Shown here: piece after piece, positions 1 through 12,209 of the stretch
How the letters are laid out: each line of letters starts with the position of its first letter
Position numbering within the stretch: position 1 is the first letter of the stretch
Source of the DNA: Leptospira fainei serovar Hurstbridge str. BUT 6
Lineage (GTDB): Bacteria; Spirochaetota; Leptospiria; Leptospirales; Leptospiraceae
Length of the DNA: 64,000 nucleotides
Reading direction: 5' to 3'
Assembly: GCF_000306235.2 (NCBI RefSeq)
Contig: NZ_AKWZ02000003.1
Span: 372,001-436,000, forward strand
Notes under the pieces: generated by a model
Database searches by the model: none
What the model was told of the DNA's origin: nothing
What the model saw: the letters and a program-made list of their open reading frames with translations, nothing else
Program-made: the position numbers and the translations under genes

Positions 1-67
1 TCATGTGAACGAAAACGCCTATAAAATCTGGGCTAAGCAAATTAAATATTTTATCAAATAGCAAACA

Positions 68-934
68 GTGCTTTTATTCTTTATAGAACATCCATCGGAA
101 ACATTTCCGTTCCTGCAACGAGAGGTCAAGGTTCGTTTTGGAAACGAAGTAGGCTTGACAAAAGTAGAATATATAGTTCCAAGCGGATGGCATTGTTTTC
201 TTGCCTCCCTGGAGCAACGGGTCGTGCGGGAAGACCTATCATCCTTGAGAAAGGCCTTATTTTCCTCGAAAGTCGATGTTTTACAGATCGAATCTAGGAT
301 TAAGAGGAAATCTTTATTTTGTTTCGATATGGATTCCACATTGATCCAACAGGAAGTCGTGGATGAATTGGCCCGATTTGCAGGCGTTTACGACGAAGTT
401 GCCTCCGTAACCCGAGAGGCAATGGAAGGAAAATTAAACTTCCAAGAATCATTAAGAAAACGTTGTGCTCATTTACGAGGCCTCGCGGCCGATTCGCTTT
501 TGAAACTTTACCCTAGACTCACTTTAAATTTCGGAGTGCGGGAACTTCTTCCAGAGTTGAAGCTACGCGGAGCTAAACTTGCGGTTTTCAGCGGCGGATT
601 TATCGATATTTTAGCAGCATTTCAGAAGGATTACGAAATAGACGAGGTACGTGCGAACGTGCTGGAGAAAATCGACGAAAAGCTTACCGGTTCGGTGCTG
701 GGCGGAATCGTAGACAAGGATGTAAAGCGCGGATCATTGATCGAGTTGAGAGAAAAATTCGGCATTTCGAAACGGGATGTGGTCGCTGTGGGAGATGGAG
801 CTAACGATCAATTGATGTTATCCGAGGCGGGAATCGGAATCGGGTTTCACGCGAAAGACGGTTTAAAATCCGAAATTGAAAATTGGGTGGATTTTGCCCC
901 GATGGACATATTGCTTTATTTATTCGAACAATAA
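68..934 (+). CDS. serB: phosphoserine phosphatase (HAD superfamily)
   Basis: Hydrolyses phosphoserine to serine, the last step of serine synthesis, in the cytoplasm. The HAD nucleophile motif DMDST is at residues 87-91 (Asp87 nucleophile, Asp89 acid/base). SGG follows near 175-177 and the metal-binding GDGAND near 242-247, all in the order expected for SerB. The roughly 80 residues before the HAD core are a poorly conserved N-terminal extension. At 288 aa it is a normal SerB length. The start used is GTG at 68, because an in-frame TAG lies at 59-61; no good ribosome binding site is visible, so a later start is possible. It converges on mutS with a 25-base gap. Confidence 0.9.
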   Translation: MLLFFIEHPSETFPFLQREVKVRFGNEVGLTKVEYIVPSGWHCFLASLEQRVVREDLSSLRKALFSSKVDVLQIESRIKRKSLFCFDMDSTLIQQEVVDELARFAGVYDEVASVTREAMEGKLNFQESLRKRCAHLRGLAADSLLKLYPRLTLNFGVRELLPELKLRGAKLAVFSGGFIDILAAFQKDYEIDEVRANVLEKIDEKLTGSVLGGIVDKDVKRGSLIELREKFGISKRDVVAVGDGANDQLMLSEAGIGIGFHAKDGLKSEIENWVDFAPMDILLYLFEQ

Positions 935-959
935 AATCGCCGTTCGATGTCGGTATTTT

Positions 960-3524
960 TCAACCGCTCTTTTCTTTCGATATCGCTTTTCGCTTCCAAT
1001 CATCCAATAAACGTAATGCTTCCATCGGCGTCATTGACTCTATGGGAAGATCTATAATCTCCTTTTTCCAATCCAACCAAAACTGTTGATCGGACGAAGA
1101 AGGTGTAAACTCCTGAAAGAGGGAAGGTTCCCTGGTTTGAATTCGGATTTCTTTCTTCCTCGACTCTAGATCCGAGAGAATCTCCGTAGCTCTCTTTACG
1201 ACGGGATCCGGGACGCCTGCAAGTTGGGCGACGTAGATACCGAATGATTTCTTGGCCTTACCCGGTTTGACTTTGCGCAGGAATAGAACTTTATCTTCCT
1301 TCTCCAATGTCTCCATATGAATATTCCAAACTCCCGGTAAGCGGGAAAGCTCGGTCAATTCATGATAATGCGTGGCAAATACGGTCTTTGGTCGGACCGA
1401 CATTTCGGAAAGATATTCGAGTATCGCCCAGGCGATACTCATCCCGTCGTAAGTGGAAGTGCCTCTGCCAACTTCGTCGAATAATAATAGCGATTGCGAA
1501 CTACAGTTTCTTAAAATATGAGCGGTTTCTTTCATTTCTACGAAAAATGTGGATTCGCCCGCCGTTAGATTGTCTCCGGCTCCGATTCGAGTGAATAAAC
1601 GGTCCACGATCGGTAATTGGGCTTTCGTAGCGGAAACGCTGGAACCGATCTGAAATAGAATTTGATTCAAAGCGATTTGGCGCATAAAGGTTGATTTTCC
1701 GGCCATATTCGGTCCGGTAAGAATCGCGATCGCGTTGTCTCCGACGTCCAACAAAACATCGTTGGGAACGAATTTAACGCCGACAGGCAAACTTGCTTCC
1801 ACTACCGGATGTCTGGAGTCCTTCATGGAAATTCCAGAATTGGAGCTGAAGGAGGCTCGGACCCAAGCGTATTTTTCCTCAGCTTTTAAGAGGGAAAGCT
1901 GGAAATCCAAATCGCCGAATTCCTCGGATAACTCCAATAGTTCGGAGTCGTATTCCAAAACTTTCGCAGTCATCAAATCGAATTCTTTTTTTTCCACCGA
2001 GCGGATCGTATCATCAGCCTCCAGAATCGCTCTCTCGATCTCTTCCAGGCGGGAAATCGTGAATCGTTCCGTAGTGACCAATGTCTGTTTTTTTAGATAC
2101 TCTTTCGGCGCTTGCTCCGCTTGGTTTCGAGATATCTCGATGAAATAGCCTACGATTTTGTTATATTTAATTTTGAGAGTGGAAAGTCCCGTTCGTTTCT
2201 TTTCGGCCGCTTCTAGTTCGAGGATCCAATCCATTCCTTTCGTGCCGGCCTCTCTCGCCTTGTCCAACTCCGGTAGGAATCCGTCTTTTAAGAATTTTCC
2301 GTTTCCCAAAATGACCGGTAGGTCTTCCGGGTTCAGTCTGTCCTGAATATGGACTTCTAAATCCGTAAGTCTTCCCGCCGGGTAATTGATCGGGTAGGCT
2401 ACCGATTTCAATTGCTTCGTAATGAACTCTCCCGTTTTAATTGCAGTTAGGATGGTTCTGAAATCGCGAGGATAAGCTTTATTATTTCTGAATCGAATTA
2501 AAATTCTTTCCAAATCCCCTAAATCCTTTAGGGCTTGAACCAAAAGATGAGTTTGGCTATTTCGAAGTAAATCCTGTTTTTCCCAACGCAAGCTTATGAC
2601 GGCAAGATCCGTTTCCGGAAATAAAATCCTCTGCTTTAGCAGGCGTTTTCCTTTCGGAGTATGACAAAAATTTAATACGGAAAATAAGGTATGATTCTTT
2701 TCGTTTTCATTTTCGATTAATTCTAAATTTATTACCGTTTCTCGATCCATTTCCAGAAATGAACCGGTCCGCAAAACTTTGGCCTCTCTGAGCGTCAGCG
2801 ACCCATCCCTGTAATTTTCACGAATATAATATTCCAAACAATTGCGAACGGAAGAAAAGGGATCCTTCGCTTCGACACCGCCTTCTGCCGACTGTGGAAG
2901 CAAGGTAAAATTGCCGTCTGTAAATCCTTCCCAGGAACGAATTCGTTCCAGGTCTTTTTCTAAAATGCACGTCTCGCTAGGATGGAATTTTTCAAGTTCG
3001 GCAATCAATGCGTTCGGATTCGAAATCGGAACCGTGAATTGTAAAACTTCTCCCGTGGAAACATCAGCCATACCTACGAATATTAAGGTCGCTTTCGGCA
3101 ACAACACGCAAAGATAATTGTTTTGATAACCGGAGAGTAAATTTTCCTCTATGACGGTACCGGGAGTGATTATACGAACCACATCCCTCGTCATTAATTT
3201 CGGATTCGAATCATCCGGCTTCGACTGTTCGCAGATCGCGATCTTTTTCCCTGCTCCGAGTAACCGGGCTATGTAGGCGTCTTTACTATGGTAAGGGATC
3301 CCGCACATCGGAACCGAGTTCTGACGCTTAGTTAAGGCGATATCTAAAATGTTGGAGGCTATTTTTGCATCCTCCAAGAACATTTCGTAGAAATCGCCCA
3401 TGCGAAAGAATAGTATCGAATCTTTAAATCGCGCCTTGATGTCCAGATATTGGCGCATCATGGGAGTATCTAAAGCTTCCGATAAATTCGGCTCGTTAGT
3501 TTCTGCTGCTAGCTCGTTTGGCAT
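960..3524 (-). CDS. mutS: DNA mismatch repair protein MutS
   Basis: Recognises mismatches and small loops and starts methyl-independent mismatch repair. The mismatch-reading Phe-Tyr-Glu (GDFYEMF) is at residues 45-47. The connector, lever and clamp domains fill the middle. The ATPase Walker A GPNMAGKST is at 614-622, Walker B LLLFDEVGRGTST is near 687-700, and the ATPase-domain histidines ATHYHEL follow. The length of 854 aa matches full bacterial MutS (MutS1), not MutS2, since there is no Smr domain. The gene starts inside the 3' end of trpF (29-base overlap), so the two are probably co-transcribed and translationally coupled. Confidence 0.97.
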   Translation of the reverse strand: MPNELAAETNEPNLSEALDTPMMRQYLDIKARFKDSILFFRMGDFYEMFLEDAKIASNILDIALTKRQNSVPMCGIPYHSKDAYIARLLGAGKKIAICEQSKPDDSNPKLMTRDVVRIITPGTVIEENLLSGYQNNYLCVLLPKATLIFVGMADVSTGEVLQFTVPISNPNALIAELEKFHPSETCILEKDLERIRSWEGFTDGNFTLLPQSAEGGVEAKDPFSSVRNCLEYYIRENYRDGSLTLREAKVLRTGSFLEMDRETVINLELIENENEKNHTLFSVLNFCHTPKGKRLLKQRILFPETDLAVISLRWEKQDLLRNSQTHLLVQALKDLGDLERILIRFRNNKAYPRDFRTILTAIKTGEFITKQLKSVAYPINYPAGRLTDLEVHIQDRLNPEDLPVILGNGKFLKDGFLPELDKAREAGTKGMDWILELEAAEKKRTGLSTLKIKYNKIVGYFIEISRNQAEQAPKEYLKKQTLVTTERFTISRLEEIERAILEADDTIRSVEKKEFDLMTAKVLEYDSELLELSEEFGDLDFQLSLLKAEEKYAWVRASFSSNSGISMKDSRHPVVEASLPVGVKFVPNDVLLDVGDNAIAILTGPNMAGKSTFMRQIALNQILFQIGSSVSATKAQLPIVDRLFTRIGAGDNLTAGESTFFVEMKETAHILRNCSSQSLLLFDEVGRGTSTYDGMSIAWAILEYLSEMSVRPKTVFATHYHELTELSRLPGVWNIHMETLEKEDKVLFLRKVKPGKAKKSFGIYVAQLAGVPDPVVKRATEILSDLESRKKEIRIQTREPSLFQEFTPSSSDQQFWLDWKKEIIDLPIESMTPMEALRLLDDWKRKAISKEKSG

Positions 3525-4155
3525 TCTTAATAAATTCTCGAACCAGTTTGGGATCCTTGACTCCCGGAGATGATTCTACTCCGCTTGCGACATCGACTCC
3601 GTAAGGAAGGAGTTCTTGGATTGCTTTTGCGACCGTATCGGGTCGCAATCCTCCTGCAAGAAAATAAGGTCGTCGAACGTCTCGGACATACTTCCAGGGG
3701 AAAGCTTCTCCCGTTCCCCCACCCGAACCGGAAACATAGCTGTCCAGAATCAATAGTTTGGAATCTAATGAGGCTAAGGAATCGTCATTGATTTGGTTTT
3801 TTACGCGGTAAGATAGAATTCTGCGGTTTCTTTGACCTATCAGAGGCGAGGAATGACCGGGTAATAGAGGATCGTCATTCACGAATTGCAAATAATCGTA
3901 AGGGAGAGTTTTTAGGACGGATTCTATAAATGATATCGAATTCTTATAGAATAGGAAGACCACTTTAGGTCGAATCGATTCGGGAACGGAACTCTTGAGA
4001 TAAGCGAGCAGATGTTCCGCCTGGAAGCGGGATATATTGCGCGAACTTACGGGAGAAAAATTTAGACCTATAAAATCCGCACCTTCCTCTATGCATAATT
4101 TTAGGATATCGGGGTCTTTTATACCGCAGATTTTCACTTTTACAATTTTTGACAT
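3496..4155 (-). CDS. trpF: phosphoribosylanthranilate isomerase
   Basis: Catalyses the Amadori rearrangement of N-(5'-phosphoribosyl)anthranilate to CdRP in tryptophan synthesis. The N-terminal VKICGIKD carries the catalytic Cys10. The C-terminal phosphate-binding loops FLAGGLRPDTV and VDVASGVESSPGVKD carry the catalytic Asp and the Gly-rich segment of this TIM barrel. At 219 aa it is the family size. No other trp gene is nearby. It precedes mutS with a 29-base overlap, an amino-acid gene coupled to a repair gene. The gene diverges from pgeF across a 95-base gap that should hold both promoters. Confidence 0.95.
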   Translation of the reverse strand: MSKIVKVKICGIKDPDILKLCIEEGADFIGLNFSPVSSRNISRFQAEHLLAYLKSSVPESIRPKVVFLFYKNSISFIESVLKTLPYDYLQFVNDDPLLPGHSSPLIGQRNRRILSYRVKNQINDDSLASLDSKLLILDSYVSGSGGGTGEAFPWKYVRDVRRPYFLAGGLRPDTVAKAIQELLPYGVDVASGVESSPGVKDPKLVREFIKNAKRASSRN

Positions 4156-4250
4156 TCTATTCTTTTCGGAAAAAGATCGTCGGCAACCATTTCTGACTCG
4201 AATTATTTTCCGTCTTTTCTATACAAGACTAGAACCTCTTCCCGTCAAGT

Positions 4251-4949
4251 ATGATCGATCATCGATTCTTTCTCGAAGACAAAAGGAGTCTGCGGATTCT
4301 AATTCTGGGAAACCGGGAGTTGAGCGATTATACCTCGACCCCTGAATACATTTTGGGAAAAGTGTCGCACTTCAGCCAAATCCCTGAAGACCGGATCTAT
4401 CTATTAGACCAAGTTCATGGCAAAAGCATCGTAAATGCAGATTCTTTGAAATCTGCAGAAATTTCCCAAGGGGACGCCCTTTATTCTGCCGAACCGAGGA
4501 AGGTGTTAGTCGTTAAAACGGCCGATTGCATGCCGATCTTTTTCTGGACTGGAAGGCCGGCTTTGGTGGGAATCGTTCATTCCGGTTGGAAAGGCACGTT
4601 GGCCGGTGTTACGGAATCCGCTTTGCTTGAAGTATCGAAGAAATACGGAGTCGATTTGCAACTTCTGCAATTCTTTATCGGGCCGTACGCCACTGGAAAA
4701 CAGTACGAAGTAGGAGAAGACGTAGCCGGAGAATTTCGGAAGGAATTTCCCGGGGCTCTTAAAGAGCTTCCGGAAGAGGGAAAGTTTCTGTTAGAACAAA
4801 AAGTCTTTCTTATGAATCGCATCCGTAAACTTGGAACGGAGCCATTTGTAGAAACGTCGGGAGCTTGCACGATGGCCGCTAATTCCAGATATTTCAGTCA
4901 TAGAAGAGGAGACACCGGACGAAACTTAAACTGCATTTGGCTGGAGTGA
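4251..4949 (+). CDS. pgeF: purine nucleoside phosphorylase / laccase-domain protein (YfiH/PgeF family)
   Basis: Member of the YlmD/YfiH 'multicopper polyphenol oxidase' family. Studied members are now known to act on adenosine and inosine, and E. coli PgeF also edits peptidoglycan precursors. The zinc-site residues are visible: DQVHGK (His56), TADCMPIF (Cys93) and VHSGWKGT (His110). The family C-terminal block with CTMAANSRYFSHRRGD is intact. At 232 aa it is typical. The gene starts with ATG at 4251 and diverges from trpF. The annotated function is family knowledge; which activity dominates here is not visible from sequence. Confidence 0.88.
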   Translation: MIDHRFFLEDKRSLRILILGNRELSDYTSTPEYILGKVSHFSQIPEDRIYLLDQVHGKSIVNADSLKSAEISQGDALYSAEPRKVLVVKTADCMPIFFWTGRPALVGIVHSGWKGTLAGVTESALLEVSKKYGVDLQLLQFFIGPYATGKQYEVGEDVAGEFRKEFPGALKELPEEGKFLLEQKVFLMNRIRKLGTEPFVETSGACTMAANSRYFSHRRGDTGRNLNCIWLE

Positions 4950-4970
4950 GCCCAGTCTATAATTTAAGCG

Positions 4971-5378
4971 TTATACTTTAATCGCCTTTCGAACCGTCGA
5001 GTTCGCTTTTTCTAAGACTTTTTCACGCTTAATCGGTTTTACGATATAATCCATTACTCCGCTATCGGACAGAGTTTTGATTACTGCTGGCGTATTCTCT
5101 TCGCTAATTACTAAAATGCGGGGTAAAACACCTAGGTCTTTAATTTCGTAAAAAGCCGCAAACCCGTCCATCACCGGTAAATGAAGATCGAGGGTGATAA
5201 GATCGACTTTTTTATTTTCCTTATAAAGATTGATTAGCTCTTTTCCAGTTTCCGCAAATGCTACGACTTCGTAGCCTTCTGATTCCAAAATTTGAGCGAG
5301 TTGTTTGGCTTGGAACTTGGAGTTCTCCGCGATAATGACCTGATACGGTCTTCCTGAGGGAGCAATTCCACCTTTCAT
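4971..5378 (-). CDS. single-domain response regulator (CheY-like receiver)
   Basis: A stand-alone receiver domain of 135 aa with no output domain. The phosphoacceptor Asp64 lies in TLDLHLPVMDG, the conserved Ser92 in VISEE and Lys114 in YIVKPI. The usual paired acidic residues that bind magnesium at the end of beta-1 are replaced by Glu18-Asn19 (IIAENSKF), which may change metal binding or phosphorylation kinetics. It is the last gene of the minus-strand run phosphohexomutase-argD-leuB, 30 bases after leuB. No histidine kinase is adjacent, so its partner is unknown. Confidence 0.88.
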   Translation of the reverse strand: MKGGIAPSGRPYQVIIAENSKFQAKQLAQILESEGYEVVAFAETGKELINLYKENKKVDLITLDLHLPVMDGFAAFYEIKDLGVLPRILVISEENTPAVIKTLSDSGVMDYIVKPIKREKVLEKANSTVRKAIKV

Positions 5379-5408
5379 CTTACTACCGTCCTAAGTTGTT
5401 CAAGAAAT

Positions 5409-7725
<2,317 letters not shown>

Positions 7726-7729
<4 letters not shown>

Positions 7730-9495
7730 GATAACCCTGCTATCTTTAAAAATGCGGTTTCGGTCTGCTTAAGTTCGTCAGAGAGAGTTTGGGTCAATGC
7801 CGGAATCTCCTCTTTAGAGTTCGGATGCTTTAAACTCTTAAACGAAGAATAGATTTTAATCTTCGGTTCCGTTCCGGACGGTCGGATTGTCAGTTTTCCA
7901 GAACCTTCCAACTCCAATTGAATCACATCGGAGGCGGGAAGTCCTGAAAATGCGGATTTGGAAGAAGATCCTTTTGCGATCTTATTTTTATAATCTAGAA
8001 AGCCGATTACTTTACGCTGACCTAATATTTGACCGATTAAATCATTATTTCTAAGCGAATCTAACGAATCCTGAATTTTCTTCTTTCCGGCCAATCCTTC
8101 TAAATTTAAAGATTTAAGCCCTTCCTGATAGAGACCGTACTTCAGGTAGATCTCGTTCATATAATCCGTAAGATCTTCCTTCTCCGCTAAAACTTCTAAC
8201 AAAAGTAGGGCGGACGAGAGGCTGTCCTTATCTCGAACAAAATTTACCGGTAGATACCCGTAGGATTCCTCTCCTCCGAATAGAAAATATTGCGTCTTAC
8301 TTCCGTCCAGTTTGCCCATCACTTCCGCGATGTATTTAAAGCCGGTTAAAACGTTCTTTAAAGTAATCTTATTCTTTTTAGCAATTTCGGACTGGAGATC
8401 CGTAGTGACGATCGTTTTAACGAGAACAGGCTTTTTCCCTTTTCTCTTTTTAGAGGCGACTTTTTCGGAAAGATAAGCGGCAAGAATCGAACCGATTTGA
8501 TTTCCGTTAAGCAAAGTATAAGAGCCGTCGAAATTGCGGACTCCGATACCAAGGCGATCCGCGTCGGGATCGGTCGCTATGAACGCTTTTGCCCCGATTT
8601 TTTGGGACAATTTCAGACTCAGCTCTAACGCTTCCGCTTCTTCGGGATTCGGGTATTTAACGGTCGGGAATTCTCCGTTCGGATCTTTTTGTTCCGGAAC
8701 GAGAGTGACCTGCTTATAACCGAAATTACTTAATAAAAATTTCATATACTTTCCGCCTGTTCCGTGCAGCGGGGAGTATACTAATTTTAAGGCGGATCTT
8801 TGCTTCGCGGTCACTCGCTCGGATTGGATTCCTGCCTTCTTTAAGTCCTTTAAGTAGGACGCAAAGCAGGCGGGCTCGACCTTTTTCACAAATTTTTTAT
8901 ATTGTGCATCTTTACTGGAAATAATCTTAATCTCATTCCAATCCTGGATGGATTCGATAAGGCCGATGATTCTCTTATCGTCGGGAGGTACTAACTGCTC
9001 CCCTTTGGAGAGATAGGCTTTGAAACCGTTGTACTCCGGTGGATTATGAGACGCGGTCAAAACGACGCCCCCAGTCGCTTTATAATATCGAACCGCATAG
9101 GATAGTAACGGAGTCGGTGCGACTTCGGGAAATAAATAGACTTTGATACCGTATGAGGCGGCAATTCCCGCAGTCACTTCCGCGAATTCGCGGGATCGGC
9201 GTCTTGAATCGTAGGCGATTACAAGTATCGGCTTTTTGGATTTCCTTACGAGATAGCGGGAAAAGCCGAGAGCGGCGCGGCCGACAGTATACTCGTTCAT
9301 TCGCCCGATTCCGTTTCCGATGCGACCCCTGATTCCTCCGGTACCGAACTCCAACGGGACGGTAAAGGCTTCGATTTCGAGTCCCTTAATACCCTTTCTG
9401 AATCTCTCTAAAACGCTCGAGGCTTCCTTTCTTACGTTAGAAGAAAACGGTTCCTGAGTCCAGGCTTCAATATTTACGCTCTCTTGATCCATCAT
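7726..9495 (-). CDS. phosphoglucomutase/phosphomannomutase (alpha-D-phosphohexomutase)
   Basis: Interconverts hexose 1- and 6-phosphates, feeding central carbon use and sugar-nucleotide synthesis for the envelope. All four alpha-D-phosphohexomutase motifs occur in order: the phosphoserine loop [15 protein letters not shown], the metal loop [10 protein letters not shown], the sugar-specificity loop [10 protein letters not shown] and the phosphate loop [12 protein letters not shown]. At 589 aa it resembles the larger PgcA-type enzymes of Firmicutes more than the ~460-aa AlgC type. It is the first gene of the operon with argD, leuB and the response regulator; the promoter should lie in the 78-base divergent gap before 9574. 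Confidence 0.93.
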
Positions 9496-9573
9496 CGTGC
9501 CTAACTATAGTCTATTTTCATAAAAATCCGGTTTCCCCCTGGTTCAACCCGTTTTTTCGCCGATTCTAAAAGT

Positions 9574-9939
9574 ATGGAATCAACCGAATTTTCGAGAGAT
9601 CAGCATAGGGAATTGGACTCACTCCGAGGCTTGCTTCGGAACATCGCGATCGTTCTATTCCTACTTTCCGGGGCTTTGGCTTTCGGAGCATTTTTTATGG
9701 AAAACCCGGGAAAAATCGTGGTTTCGGCAAGTTCAGCGTTGCTGACGTTTATCCTAGGAATTCTTTGTCACAGCGCTTCGGTTTCGTTTAAGCGAACTCT
9801 TGCTTTGGAAGGAAAGGACCCTGAGCAACTTTTATTTGCCTTAAAAGATCTAAGATATTTTCTTCTCTGGCTTGGTTGGATACTTGTTGCATTGTTTCTA
9901 TTCTCGTTTTTCGGTGCTTTCGCCTTGCTTCTTTCGTAA
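9574..9939 (+). CDS. small hypothetical membrane protein
   Basis: No family recognised. The 121-aa protein has an acidic or charged N-terminus and at least three hydrophobic stretches: around residues 24-42, 47-65 and 95-120. A basic loop lies between the last two, so it is probably a three-helix inner-membrane protein. The start is ATG at 9574, 78 bases from the divergent phosphohexomutase start. It is followed after 21 bases by an aminotransferase on the same strand and is probably co-transcribed with it. A role cannot be assigned. Confidence 0.65.
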   Translation: MESTEFSRDQHRELDSLRGLLRNIAIVLFLLSGALAFGAFFMENPGKIVVSASSALLTFILGILCHSASVSFKRTLALEGKDPEQLLFALKDLRYFLLWLGWILVALFLFSFFGAFALLLS

Positions 9940-9960
9940 GCTACGGGAGTCTCGCTCCAT

Positions 9961-11103
9961 ATGAGCTTGCGCGATTTCTTTATCGAAGATCGATTGGAGC
10001 GCTTCAGAACGAATGCACAATGCAATTTGGGAGAAAGCGGAATTCGAAATTTATATCTCTCGGAACTTGCCTCTTCGCTTAATATGGATCTAGGAGAACT
10101 TGGCGCTCTTTCCTTGGCAGATTCTCCCAACCAAGGAAGGGCGGATCTAAGAGAAGAAATCGCCGCACTTTATCCTAACACTTCGCCGGATCAAGTATTG
10201 GTTACCACGGGTACGGGCGAGGCGCTTTTTCTAACCTTCTGCTTGCTTCTTGAAAAAGGAGATACCGTTTCGTTATTTTGGCCGGCTTTTCAAGCTCTCT
10301 ATGAAATACCTTTATTTCGAGATGCTCGATTAAATACTGTCAGTCTTTTGGATCGACTGGAAGAGCAGGAACTAGGATTCGGAGAGAGAAATATTCGAAG
10401 TTTATTCGAAGAACATCCTAAACTCGTGATATTCAATCATCCGCATAATCCCACCGGAATTTCCTCCACCGAGTCGGACCATAGAACGTTAAGAGAGATA
10501 AATCAAGAATCGAAAGACGGAACATGGATACTCTTTGACGAACATTATAGATTTCTGGACGGAGATTCGGAACTAGGATGGACAGGGATCGGAATTTCGG
10601 ATCGAAGTATCGCGACCGGATCGATCACTAAATGTTTCGGGGTTATGGGACTGCGGATCGGCTGGTTAGTCGGACCGAGGGAATTTATCGAAAAGGCCCG
10701 CTCCATGAAAGATTATCTGACTCACACCGTATCGCCGATTTCGGAATTTCTGACATTGCAAATTCTTCGCAGACGGAATGAATTGCAGAAGCGAATTCGG
10801 AGCGGCTTGAACCGCAATATTAATTTCTTTTCGGAATGTTTATCGGATCTACCGGGATTGGATGCATTTCGAGCCCCGGCCGGCGGCATTGTCGGCTTTC
10901 CCAAATTGGCAAAGGGATTGGAGTCGAAATCGTACGCAGATATGCTTGTCGAGAAGGCCGACATTTTCGTTCTACCCGGACTGGACTTTGAAACGGAAGG
11001 TTATATCCGTGTGGGATTTGGAGAAACGCCCGAACGTTTCGAGGAAGGGATGGAGCGATGGAGAAGTTTAGGATCCGAAACAATGGCTCTCTTAAATAAG
11101 TAA
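9961..11103 (+). CDS. PLP-dependent class I/II aminotransferase
   Basis: Fold-type I aminotransferase of 380 aa. It has a glycine-rich PLP phosphate contact (TTGTGEALF), the Asn-His/Asn-Pro segment FNHPHNPTG, the PLP pyridine aspartate in LFDEHYRF and the Schiff-base lysine in SITKCFGVMGLRIGW, with the substrate arginine in IRVGFG near the C-terminus. These support an amino-acid or alpha-oxo-acid aminotransferase; the substrate is not predictable. Its last 103 bases overlap the 3' end of a convergent hypothetical gene on the other strand. Confidence 0.88.
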   Translation: MSLRDFFIEDRLERFRTNAQCNLGESGIRNLYLSELASSLNMDLGELGALSLADSPNQGRADLREEIAALYPNTSPDQVLVTTGTGEALFLTFCLLLEKGDTVSLFWPAFQALYEIPLFRDARLNTVSLLDRLEEQELGFGERNIRSLFEEHPKLVIFNHPHNPTGISSTESDHRTLREINQESKDGTWILFDEHYRFLDGDSELGWTGIGISDRSIATGSITKCFGVMGLRIGWLVGPREFIEKARSMKDYLTHTVSPISEFLTLQILRRRNELQKRIRSGLNRNINFFSECLSDLPGLDAFRAPAGGIVGFPKLAKGLESKSYADMLVEKADIFVLPGLDFETEGYIRVGFGETPERFEEGMERWRSLGSETMALLNK

Positions 11104-12104
11104 GCCTCGGATATGTCCGGACGATAAGATTCCGAAACTAATCGGAGATTATGTTTTCCTAATACGATATGCGGTGAGGAGAAATTCGGTCGCGTTTGTA
11201 CAGGACTTTCGTCCTGCTTCCAATTCCATTCCAACTCGCGGATTCGAATCGATAATATTTTTCCTCGAATCTGCCAAGACGTTTCTCCCGTTCGCAAGGG
11301 TAATCCGACTCTTAATCTCGGCGACTCGTCTTTCAAGAAGCTGGGTTGCAACCAGACTCCTAATGGATATAATTTTAGCTCTTCAGCATGGATCTCAGGG
11401 CCTTGGGGATATCCGTAGACCCAAACTTCCGATCTATGAACCGTATGCGGGCTCGGATAAAAATCTTCGTACAATCCACCCAATTGATGACTTAGTACTC
11501 TCATTGAATAGATTCGAACCTTCCATTTTCCAGGCGGCCCGAACGGCAATATGCTCTCAGGAATGCAATCTTTGAACGCCGATTCTTTTACTTCCGTTTC
11601 CCAGATAACAAGAGGGGACAACGTCAACGTGGAAGTTTGAGGAAACCAGGCTTCCCAGAAATACGGTTTGCTTCGGAAGTACGGCTTCTTCTTTTTTCCG
11701 GAATTTAACGGTCGGGGGGAATCTTCGGCATCGGGAGAAAAACCTAGAGAGAGTGGATTAGCGTCCATTGCTCTTTCTTTCCAAGGGAGAAAGATCCAGA
11801 AAAGCCAGGGGCGAGTTCCTTTAAAGGTTTTGGTTCTTACTTTTCGTTTTGCATTAGGAAAGATCGTTTCTTCATGGGATTCCCAATAGGTAAAAGGAGG
11901 TAGATTTTGAGTCCAATCCGGTTCGGATTCATTTTGAGCGGATCCAATCGCTTGAATCCTCTCGGAAATCGTTTCGTCAGATATGTAAGGTTCTATTTTT
12001 TTTTTGAGTCTGATCTTACCCGCACGAAATTTCGTATCGAGGAGATATACGTACCGGACAAACTTGGATCGAAGTTTTTTTCCGATGCCGGTAAAGGGAG
12101 TCAT
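11001..12104 (-). CDS. hypothetical protein, Trp/Pro-rich
   Basis: No recognisable domain. The open frame is long, reaching a TTG at 12140, and the ATG at 12104 is chosen as the likelier start, giving 367 aa; neither start has a convincing ribosome binding site. The product is basic at its N-terminus, lacks an obvious signal peptide and is unusually rich in Trp and Pro (stretches such as RPWLFWIFLPWKERA). Its 3' end runs 103 bases into the convergent aminotransferase. The antisense frames within it are shorter and broken, which favours the minus strand as coding. It diverges from the LOG-family gene. Confidence 0.6.
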   Translation of the reverse strand: MTPFTGIGKKLRSKFVRYVYLLDTKFRAGKIRLKKKIEPYISDETISERIQAIGSAQNESEPDWTQNLPPFTYWESHEETIFPNAKRKVRTKTFKGTRPWLFWIFLPWKERAMDANPLSLGFSPDAEDSPRPLNSGKKKKPYFRSKPYFWEAWFPQTSTLTLSPLVIWETEVKESAFKDCIPESILPFGPPGKWKVRIYSMRVLSHQLGGLYEDFYPSPHTVHRSEVWVYGYPQGPEIHAEELKLYPLGVWLQPSFLKDESPRLRVGLPLRTGETSWQIRGKILSIRIRELEWNWKQDESPVQTRPNFSSPHIVLGKHNLRLVSESYRPDISEAYLFKRAIVSDPKLLHRSIPSSKRSGVSPNPTRI

Positions 12105-12209
12105 TGGGAAAAGGATATAGAAGAACCCTTTTTCAGGCAAGCTTTAGTTCAGAGCTCTATAAGAGAGCCGGACGATACTAAGAGAAAGTAATAAGAACAA
12201 GGATGGAAT

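Noticed and set aside
19..339. Minus-strand open frame of about 106 codons over the start of serB
   Set aside because: Antisense to a clear HAD phosphatase; no family resemblance, composition looks like a shadow.
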